From a virus: a DNA stretch of 30,342 nucleotides. Below are positions 1 through 4,914 of the stretch, piece by piece. Positions within the stretch are counted from its first letter, which is position 1. The number at the start of each line of letters is the position of its first letter. The position numbers and the translations under genes were made by a program. The notes beneath the pieces were generated by a model that had not been told where the DNA came from, searched no databases, and worked only from the letters and a program-made list of their open reading frames with translations. The stretch covers positions 1-30,342 of the IMG/VR virus record IMGVR_UViG_3300033981_000090. The stretch is one strand, 5' to 3'.

Positions 1-356
1 CTGTTGATGAGAAGCACAGCGAATCTGGCCTTGAAGGTTACCGCGTGCGATATGCAGATGGCTACGAGTCATGGTCGCCAAAAGAAGCGTTCGAGGATGC
101 CTACCGCGAATGTGATTCCATGACATTTGGCCTGGCGCTTGAGCTTCTTAAGAAAGGCATGCACGTTTGCCGCGCAGGCTGGAATGGCAAAGGCATGTGG
201 CTGGAGTTGCAGCGTCCTGACGAGCACAGCAAGATGACGCTGCCTTACGTCTACCTGAACTACCCTGCAGACGCACAGAACACACCTGGCGCGCGTGTTC
301 CTTGGCTGGCGAGTCAGACCGACATGCTGGCCGAAGACTGGAAAGTGGTGATCTGA
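1..356 (+). CDS. DUF2829/Tad2-domain protein, 5'-truncated by window edge
   Basis: The frame is open from base 3, so the true start lies outside the window. An internal GTG at 45 and ATG at 120 are in frame, but neither has a clear Shine-Dalgarno sequence. The first part carries the motif YADGYESWSPKEAFE, which I recognise as the C-terminal signature of a small phage protein family. From ATG 120 follows a complete DUF2829 domain of 78 residues: MTFGLALELLKKG, then RAGWNGKGMW, then VPWLASQTDMLAEDWKVV at the end. DUF2829 is the Tad2 family, whose studied members bind and sequester the cyclic ADP-ribose signal made by the Thoeris defence system. An anti-defence role here is inferred from family membership. 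The two domains are read in one frame, so this looks like a fusion. The next gene overlaps its stop by one base (TGATG). Confidence 0.85.
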   Translation, partial: VDEKHSESGLEGYRVRYADGYESWSPKEAFEDAYRECDSMTFGLALELLKKGMHVCRAGWNGKGMWLELQRPDEHSKMTLPYVYLNYPADAQNTPGARVPWLASQTDMLAEDWKVVI

Positions 357-547
357 TGAAAGAGCCGACCACTTCCAAGTCGTCGGTTTCGGCCGTCAAG
401 GACCGATACCTGACGATCCGCGTGCCGCCAGAGGTCGAGCTGGCGCTGCGCCGCCAGGCTGACGCTGACACCAGGACGCTGGCCGCCCAGGTGTTGCACT
501 ACATCAAGCAGGGACTGGCCAAGAGCCAGGAGGAGGCTGCCGCATGA
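356..547 (+). CDS. Ribbon-helix-helix (Arc/MetJ-like) DNA-binding protein
   Basis: A 63-residue protein starting at ATG 356, which overlaps the preceding stop by one base. After a polar N-terminus (residues 1-17) comes DRYLTIRVPPEVELALRRQA, a beta strand followed by a helix, then a second helix (about residues 40-55) ending YIKQGLAKSQ. This strand-helix-helix layout is typical of Arc/MetJ/CopG-type regulators, which bind DNA as dimers through the strand. An in-frame start at 302 would add 18 residues but lies inside the upstream gene and lacks support. Its targets are unknown; the neighbouring small-gene cluster or host promoters are both possible. Confidence 0.75.
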   Translation: MKEPTTSKSSVSAVKDRYLTIRVPPEVELALRRQADADTRTLAAQVLHYIKQGLAKSQEEAAA

Positions 548-675
548 AGCTGCGTCCTCGCCTTTCTGTGCAGTGGTTTCCTCGCCGCTGGCCATACTTC
601 GCCATTGGATTTAACCGTGGCGAGTTCCACCTGTATCTGTGGATCGTCGAGATCGAGGTCTGGAGGTCGTACTGA
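544..675 (+). CDS. Conserved small phage protein, 43 aa
   Basis: This short gene starts at ATG 544 in an ATGA overlap with the upstream stop and ends in a TGATG overlap with the next start, so it fits the coupled gene train exactly. The product is 43 residues, rich in Trp, Tyr and Arg (MKLRPRLSVQWFPRRWPYF at the start, LYLWIVEIEVWRSY at the end). It resembles small proteins of the type MKLRPR...FNRGE.HLYL that I have seen in other phages, but no function is known to me. The alternation of hydrophobic residues suggests beta strands rather than a membrane helix. Confidence 0.6.
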   Translation: MKLRPRLSVQWFPRRWPYFAIGFNRGEFHLYLWIVEIEVWRSY

Positions 676-848
676 TGGCTGCAGACAGCCCAAACGACAA
701 GCGCCACATCCTGGTGGCGATGCTGAGGCCTTCACCGATCAGCCTGGCCGCGTGCCAGGTCATCGGTGGGCCTCGGCCTCCGGCCGTCGCCGTGTTCTTT
801 GACCGTGAGCAGGGCACTATCAGCCTGGTGGATGTGGTCGCGCCATGA
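675..848 (+). CDS. Hypothetical small protein, 57 aa
   Basis: ATG 675 overlaps the upstream stop by one base, and the stop at 846-848 overlaps the next ATG at 845 by four bases. The 57-residue product begins MAADSPNDKRHILVAMLRP and ends ISLVDVVAP. It is mixed alpha/beta with short hydrophobic strands and no recognisable motif, signal peptide or membrane segment. The overlaps on both sides support translation; the function is unknown. A longer in-frame start at 639 would lie inside the upstream gene and is less likely. Confidence 0.55.
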   Translation: MAADSPNDKRHILVAMLRPSPISLAACQVIGGPRPPAVAVFFDREQGTISLVDVVAP

Positions 849-1339
849 AGAAGTCAGGTAAGCGCCGGCCTGTTGGCAGGCCGGTGACCTACACACACTG
901 GGACGAGCTGATGGCCAGCGCCAGCGAGCCGCTGCCGCAAGAGCAGCGCACCTACCAGCTCACGCGCATGTACCAGGGGCTGCACGCCCTGGAGACGGCC
1001 GCGGAGCCTGGCAAAGAGGACTGGCGGGTCGTCAGCGATGCCGTCAACATGCTGGAGACCCTGGTGGTCGAGATGCAGGTCTGCGAGGACGCCAGTGGCC
1101 TGCTGATGGATGCCATCCGCGGCCTGGCAGTGGCCGGCCAGCGCCACAAGCGCGAAGGCAAACCCATCCGGCTGGACGGTCCTGGCATCCAGGCTGTGCG
1201 CACCGTCCTGGCCAACTATGCCGAGCTGCTGGACATGCTGCCGGCACGCACCATGATCAGGTGCCACCGCCTGACCGAGAAGCGCATCCACGCCATTCTG
1301 GATGGCCGCAAGCGGCCGCACGATGTGGAGATTGTCTAG
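845..1339 (+). CDS. Hypothetical phage protein, 164 aa
   Basis: The gene starts at ATG 845 in an ATGA overlap. The product is 164 residues, mostly helical, with a basic start (KKSGKRRPVGRP) and a conserved-looking C-terminal stretch around IQAVRTVLANYAELLDMLPARTM (residues about 115-137). This region recalls proteins found near the left end of several beta- and gamma-proteobacterial phages, for which no function is known to me. It is the last member of the tightly overlapping train that begins with the Tad2-domain gene; a 79-bp gap with a possible promoter follows. Confidence 0.6.
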   Translation: MKKSGKRRPVGRPVTYTHWDELMASASEPLPQEQRTYQLTRMYQGLHALETAAEPGKEDWRVVSDAVNMLETLVVEMQVCEDASGLLMDAIRGLAVAGQRHKREGKPIRLDGPGIQAVRTVLANYAELLDMLPARTMIRCHRLTEKRIHAILDGRKRPHDVEIV

Positions 1340-1353
1340 GGGTTTTCACTTAC

Positions 1354-1384
1354 TTGCGTGCATCGTGGGAAATCGTGGTAAGAT
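1354..1384 (+). promoter_or_regulatory. Candidate promoter upstream of the 1419 gene
   Basis: The 79-bp gap 1340-1418 holds TTGCGT at 1354-1359, a 19-bp spacer and TAAGAT at 1379-1384, preceded by CGTGG. A nearly identical block (GAAA, C or T, CGTGGTAA) with the same spacing lies at 27614-27644 in front of the recombination genes. The sequence is more AT-rich than its surroundings. A 19-bp spacer is long for a housekeeping sigma promoter, so an activator or phage-specific factor may be involved. This is a prediction from sequence only. Confidence 0.4.
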
Positions 1385-1418
1385 GTGGCCATCGCAACCA
1401 ACCAGCAAGGAGCTGACC

Positions 1419-1679
1419 GTGAATGCAACCACCACCACCAAGCAAGTCAACCAGCAAGCCGTCTACGGCTGCAACATCGAGGACTTCGTCGACAACGTCT
1501 TCGAGTCCATCACCTACCAAGCCTGTGGCGTCAACATGGTTGTGTCTGGCCTGATGTCTGATGCCCAAGAGCAGATGGCGCATGGCGATGTCGAAGGCGC
1601 ACGCCAGACACTGAATCGTGCCAAGTACCTGATGTCGCAGACGATGCAAGGCAAGCTGATGGCCGTGCGTGGCGTCTGA
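1419..1679 (+). CDS. Hypothetical small helical protein, 86 aa
   Basis: A GTG start at 1419 is preceded by AAGGAG with good spacing (1408-1413), and is therefore preferred over the longer frame from 1302, which would cross the promoter-like region. The product of 86 residues is helical after a Thr/Gln-rich start (NATTTTKQVNQQ). It contains CNIEDFVDNVFESITYQ and DVEGARQTLNRAKYLMSQ, the latter like a short regulatory helix pair. No family is recognised. It begins a second plus-strand group of small genes, each with its own strong ribosome binding site. Confidence 0.6.
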   Translation: MNATTTTKQVNQQAVYGCNIEDFVDNVFESITYQACGVNMVVSGLMSDAQEQMAHGDVEGARQTLNRAKYLMSQTMQGKLMAVRGV

Positions 1680-1686
1680 TCAACCA

Positions 1687-1702
1687 GCGCCCTCCGGGGC
1701 GC
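1687..1702 (+). other. UNCG-type RNA hairpin between small genes
   Basis: GCGCCC and GGGCGC form a perfect 6-bp stem closed by C-TCCG-G, a UNCG tetraloop that is unusually stable in RNA. It sits between the stop at 1679 and the next ribosome binding site near 1719. No T-run follows, so it is more likely an mRNA-stabilising or processing element, or a weak terminator, than an efficient intrinsic terminator. Confidence 0.5.
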
Positions 1703-1727
1703 TTCAACAACCACCAAGGAGAACACC

Positions 1728-1931
1728 ATGAACAAGACCCAGAAGCGCGAGATCGAGAAGGCGCGCGACTTCCACAGCCTTGGCCACTACGAGACGGCCG
1801 CGCGCATCCTGTCCACCTGCCAGCGCTGCTCCATGACCAAGCGCGACCAGCAGGCCATCATCGAAGTGGCGCAGGAGCTGGACCTGATGCGCTTCATGCG
1901 CATCGAGAACGGCTGCCTCGTGACCGACTGA
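1728..1931 (+). CDS. Hypothetical small protein, 67 aa
   Basis: ATG 1728 follows AAGGAG with a 6-7 base spacer, a strong ribosome binding site. The 67-residue product is charged and helical (KTQKREIEKARDFHSLGHYE) with a central pair of Cys (CQRC, near residues 31-34). The segment GHYETAARIL resembles a single TPR-like helix pair, but one repeat is too little for a family call. Function unknown. Spacing to the next gene is 11 bases. Confidence 0.6.
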   Translation: MNKTQKREIEKARDFHSLGHYETAARILSTCQRCSMTKRDQQAIIEVAQELDLMRFMRIENGCLVTD

Positions 1932-1942
1932 AGGAGACCACC

Positions 1943-2134
1943 ATGCAACTCAAGCGCTACCACGTCATCCTGGGCCTGATCGGCCTGGTGATCGCAATGG
2001 GCATCGTCGGCCAGTCCGACTTCGAGGAGGCAGAGCGCCAGCAGGCCGAATACTGCGAGATGGTCAAGCTGTGGAAGCAGACCAAAGGCCAGGCCGGCTG
2101 GCCTGCCTACAACGGTGAAGGCATGTGCCGGTGA
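1943..2134 (+). CDS. Small single-pass membrane protein, 63 aa
   Basis: ATG 1943 is preceded by AAGGAG. The 63-residue product has a basic start (MQLKRYH) and one hydrophobic segment (VILGLIGLVIAMGIVG, about residues 8-23), followed by an acidic helix and a tail with the motif EYCEM...WPAYNGEGMC. This layout of an N-terminal anchor followed by a Cys-containing tail with a WP.Y motif recurs in small phage membrane proteins of unknown role. It is not a clear spanin: there is no lipobox, and the periplasmic part is short. Its stop overlaps the next GTG start by four bases. Confidence 0.6.
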   Translation: MQLKRYHVILGLIGLVIAMGIVGQSDFEEAERQQAEYCEMVKLWKQTKGQAGWPAYNGEGMCR

Positions 2135-2328
2135 GCTGCAATCAGAACTGCCGCCAGGGCCGGTCCTGCAACTGCGCAGGTTGGCATGTGGTGCCGCTGC
2201 ATGACCTGCGCGAGCACGAGGTCAATGGCTCGTGCTGGTGTAAGCCCACGCTGGACGAAAGCGTCTGGCTGCACCATTCGATGGATGGCCGGGAGGCCTT
2301 TGAGACTGGCGAGCGCCAGCCGTCTTGA
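2131..2328 (+). CDS. Cys-rich small hypothetical protein
   Basis: The GTG at 2131 overlaps the upstream stop in a GTGA junction, and I prefer it to the GTG at 2125. The product is 65 residues with an N-terminal Cys cluster (SCNQNCRQGRSCNCAGW) and two further Cys in GSCWCKP, so metal binding is possible. The C-terminus HHSMDGREAFETGE recalls a motif seen in other small phage proteins. Function unknown. This gene ends at 2328 and the oppositely directed holin gene ends at 2329, so the two transcription units meet tail to tail with no gap. Confidence 0.55.
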   Translation: MSCNQNCRQGRSCNCAGWHVVPLHDLREHEVNGSCWCKPTLDESVWLHHSMDGREAFETGERQPS

Positions 2329-2718
2329 TCAGCGCTTGAGCGCGCCTGCAATGCTCGGTGCGATCTTTTCGACGCTGCGGCCGACCACATAGCCGCCCAG
2401 GCCGAACTCGATGATCGACCACAGCTTGAGGTACTCGGCCTCGCTGAGGTTCGGAGCCACCCAGCCCATCCACCTGGCCACGATCAGTGCCGTGAACGTG
2501 ATCATGGTCAATGGCCGCCAGTTGGCTGCCAGCCAGTGCGTGCTGGCCGCTTCGGTCTGGATGATCTTGGCCGCCGCCTGCTCGATCTCGCCCTGGTGCT
2601 CCAGGAGCTGCCGCAAGGCCTCTGCTTCGGCCTTGGCGCGTTCCGCAGGGTCTGGGAATAGGTTGGCCACCACCTTGCCGACAATCGGTGCCAGGGCTGG
2701 TATCAGGGCTTGAATCAT
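2329..2718 (-). CDS. Holin, 3TM superfamily type
   Basis: A 129-residue protein with a short hydrophobic N-terminal helix (IQALIPALAPIVGKVVANLF), a charged amphipathic helix (residues 22-58) and then WRPLTMITFTALIVARWMG, the typical core of the phage holin 3TM superfamily (Holin_3TMs). A further weakly hydrophobic segment follows (LWSIIEFGLGGYVVG). Holins form the inner-membrane lesion that lets the endolysin reach the wall at a set time. A strong ribosome binding site (GGAGGA, 7 bases before ATG) lies in the end of the endolysin gene, and the two genes overlap by ATGA. Family and context agree. Confidence 0.85.
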   Translation of the reverse strand: MIQALIPALAPIVGKVVANLFPDPAERAKAEAEALRQLLEHQGEIEQAAAKIIQTEAASTHWLAANWRPLTMITFTALIVARWMGWVAPNLSEAEYLKLWSIIEFGLGGYVVGRSVEKIAPSIAGALKR

Positions 2719-3095
2719 GGGTATTTCCTCCGGTCCAGCTCAAAGTGGGGGCCGTCCTTGAATGTGCGCCAGTCACCACCCCAGACGATGGCCACGTCCA
2801 GCTCCTTGGCAGCCTCTTTCATGGCCGCCGCGATCTTGTGATACAGCGGCCAATCCCAGCGCACCTCCTCATCGATCCATGCGCCAAGATCGACAGCGTG
2901 GCCGGTGATGTGGCGTGAGTTGAGCGTCTGACTGGCACCTGCCTCGACCAGCTTCTTCTGGCGCAGTGGATCGCGCAGACCCTCCAGCACCGTGAAGTCC
3001 ACCGTGGTGATCTCGATGGCGCGCTCGACAACCTTCACCAGGTCTTCATGCACGCCTCTGAGCCTTGCAATCGAACGGGGGCCGAGCTTGTACAT
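2715..3095 (-). CDS. Endolysin, M15-type peptidoglycan peptidase
   Basis: A 126-residue protein of the VanY/L-alanyl-D-glutamate peptidase type (peptidase M15), which cuts the peptide stems of peptidoglycan. The zinc-site motif SRHITGHAVD is at residues 60-69 (zinc ligands His62 and Asp69). The third ligand is His117 in DGPHFELD, and Asp108 in WGGDW is the likely catalytic acid. All expected residues are present and the length is normal for single-domain phage enzymes of this type. There is no signal peptide, so release depends on the holin. Start ATG 3095 (MYKLGP) is chosen; an in-frame extension to 3170 would lie inside the upstream gene. Confidence 0.9.
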   Translation of the reverse strand: MYKLGPRSIARLRGVHEDLVKVVERAIEITTVDFTVLEGLRDPLRQKKLVEAGASQTLNSRHITGHAVDLGAWIDEEVRWDWPLYHKIAAAMKEAAKELDVAIVWGGDWRTFKDGPHFELDRRKYP

Positions 3096-3097
3096 GG

Positions 3098-3334
3098 TCA
3101 GTGTTTCCAGAGGCTGATGATGTAGCCGATTAGGACTGAGATGCCAGACACGATGCTCATGCCGAACCACAGGCCGCCCTTACCCTTGTTGGCCAGGGCC
3201 AGCAGCTCCTCAATGTTGCGCTCCAGCTTGTCGACCTTTTTGTCCATCTCCTGGACCTTCTGCCAGAGCACGCCATACTTGACCAGGTCAATGCCCTCTT
3301 GTTGTTCCTGCAGCATCGTGTCTGCCTCCATCAC
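3098..3334 (-). CDS. Coiled-coil membrane protein of the lysis cassette (XhlA-like)
   Basis: A 78-residue protein with a heptad-rich coiled coil (WQKVQEMDKKVDKLERNIEELL, about residues 24-45) and one C-terminal transmembrane segment (FGMSIVSGISVLIGYIISLW, about residues 57-76). This plan matches haemolysin XhlA-like proteins and small phage membrane proteins encoded beside endolysins, where they may assist or modulate the holin. GTG 3334 overlaps the upstream stop (GTGA); ATG 3331 is an alternative one codon later. The role in lysis is inferred from topology and position. Confidence 0.6.
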   Translation of the reverse strand: MMEADTMLQEQQEGIDLVKYGVLWQKVQEMDKKVDKLERNIEELLALANKGKGGLWFGMSIVSGISVLIGYIISLWKH

Positions 3335-3681
3335 AGGCCTTCGCCTGGGGTCATGTAGACCGTCGAGGCAGCACCACCAGCACTGAAATACGACCCAGCA
3401 GGGAAGCGCAGGATTTCAACTGCGCCAGGAAGCAGAGGGATGCCAGGAGCCGGATTGCCTGACACAGCAGCGGCTGCGTTTGTCTGAGCTGCAGTTGCAG
3501 TCGGTCCAAAACCAAGATGGACCAGGTTAGCTCCTGCATTGACGACACGCATCTGTCCTGCCACATGAGCTGAGAAACGCTCATAAACAGGTGCCTGAAC
3601 GCCAACAGGAGCCAGAGCTGCGGCTGTGATGGCGATGGTCTCGCCTTGCGGGTTGAATGCGATCTGGGAATTGATGGCCAT
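3331..3681 (-). CDS. Conserved structural-type protein, 116 aa
   Basis: A 116-residue beta-rich protein, Ala/Gly/Thr-rich with few charges, beginning MAINSQIAFNPQGETIAIT and ending TVYMTPGEGL. Similar small proteins (start plus AITAAALAP, VVNAG.NLVHLGFG, LLPGAVEILRFPAG) are encoded near the tail and lysis genes of many podoviruses. Their exact role is unknown to me; a virion decoration or fibre-accessory protein is likely. It lies between the fibre genes and the lysis cassette and overlaps the downstream gene by GTGA. Confidence 0.55.
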   Translation of the reverse strand: MAINSQIAFNPQGETIAITAAALAPVGVQAPVYERFSAHVAGQMRVVNAGANLVHLGFGPTATAAQTNAAAAVSGNPAPGIPLLPGAVEILRFPAGSYFSAGGAASTVYMTPGEGL

Positions 3682-3690
3682 GATGACTCC

Positions 3691-4914
3691 TTAGAAAATT
3701 GATGGTTGAACGACTTTGTTCTTTCGACGTGTGTACATATACCGACCCACACCAGCGATTTGGTTTCCAGTGTAGTAGTTGATGCTCGCCAGGTGCCCGT
3801 TGAGATAGTTTGTCCCATCCGATCCAATCCTGGCCTGCGTCACAGTCGGAATTGATGCGCTGGTGTCCGTGACAGGAGTTCCGTTGTTCAGCTTGGCTGC
3901 GCAGTTGTTCGTGTTCCAAATGCCGAACAGGTTGTAGGCAGTGTTTGCAGCAATGGTTCCAGCATCAATCTGTGCTTGTGGAGCGCCGTTGTCGACGATG
4001 TACAGCTCCGGGTTGGTGGTGTTTCCACGCAGCACGATGATCTCGTTTGCAGTGCCATCATCAAACTGAATCAGAGGCCTTGTTCCAGAGACTGTCGATG
4101 GCGTAGCTTGCACCTGGGCACCACCGGCCAATGCTTGCCAAAAGCTGCTGAAGTTCACACCAGTGATGGTGGCCACATCGGCATTGCGTGTCACGAGAGC
4201 AGTCGTTGTCGGGATGTAGCTGGACAAAACCAGCCCTGGCTCAAACTGAGCGCCCCAGCAAACCATAGCGTTCGCAGGGTTGCCAACGTAGGTAGCAGCA
4301 ATACCTCCACTTGCGCCGTTGTTGTTGATGCGGATGGTCGTGTTGGCAAGAACTCCTGCGACACCAACATACAGCCGATACCAGCCATTGCCGTAATTGA
4401 CCGCGCCGAATGTCGTCGCACCTACGTTGACAACAGCACCGTTATTCAAGTCGATGTATGCGCCAACACCAGAAATTCTGATCGACGCATATCGACTTCC
4501 TGCGCTTTTGATGAAGCAACTGAAGGTGTAATCGCCTGCTGCGTTGACCAGCACCTTGTCGAGCCGATGCTGGGCATTGGCCGCAGTCTCGAACAACGAG
4601 TCGGCGTTCTGAGTCCCATCTGGCGAGACCGTGGTGTTTGCAGATGGAGTCAAGTTGATCGCACCCCATCCAGTGACACCGCCATTGGTGAAGTCCTGGC
4701 TGTAGGTGCAGATGTTGTTCGTCTGCCCTTCAACCAACAGGCCTCGCGCAGCCAAAGTGACTGGCGTGTAATCGAAGCGTGGCGTGTCGGCAGCGACAGT
4801 CTCAACCAGCCCTGATGCGTTCACGCGGGTGGCAGTTGCGCCAGCCCTTGTGAACGTGATCAGAGGATCGAGAGACCCGCTGAGGAAGTTCAGCGCCAGA
4901 GCTGGCGTCGTCAT
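3691..4914 (-). CDS. Lectin-like tail fibre or receptor-binding protein
   Basis: A 407-residue protein, mostly beta. The N-terminal part contains ARGLLVEGQTNNICTYSQDF, a signature shared by many phage fibre and appendage proteins that carry carbohydrate-binding jelly-roll domains (residues about 55-230; YTFSCFIKSAG and NGWYRLYVGV are typical). A second concanavalin A/LamG-like domain follows (about 250-400: FDDGTANEIIVLRG, ARIGSDGTNYLNGHLASINYYTG). It starts in an ATGA overlap with the tailspike gene. A role in host recognition is inferred from fold type and position. No P22-type head-binding domain is present, so it may attach to the tailspike or to another appendage. Confidence 0.65.
   Translation of the reverse strand: MTTPALALNFLSGSLDPLITFTRAGATATRVNASGLVETVAADTPRFDYTPVTLAARGLLVEGQTNNICTYSQDFTNGGVTGWGAINLTPSANTTVSPDGTQNADSLFETAANAQHRLDKVLVNAAGDYTFSCFIKSAGSRYASIRISGVGAYIDLNNGAVVNVGATTFGAVNYGNGWYRLYVGVAGVLANTTIRINNNGASGGIAATYVGNPANAMVCWGAQFEPGLVLSSYIPTTTALVTRNADVATITGVNFSSFWQALAGGAQVQATPSTVSGTRPLIQFDDGTANEIIVLRGNTTNPELYIVDNGAPQAQIDAGTIAANTAYNLFGIWNTNNCAAKLNNGTPVTDTSASIPTVTQARIGSDGTNYLNGHLASINYYTGNQIAGVGRYMYTRRKNKVVQPSIF

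Noticed and set aside
2332-2343. GCGC-TTGA-GCGC hairpin at the convergent junction of the two transcription units
   Set aside because: The stem is only 4 bp, lies in the holin coding end and has no T-run on either side, so it was not called a terminator.
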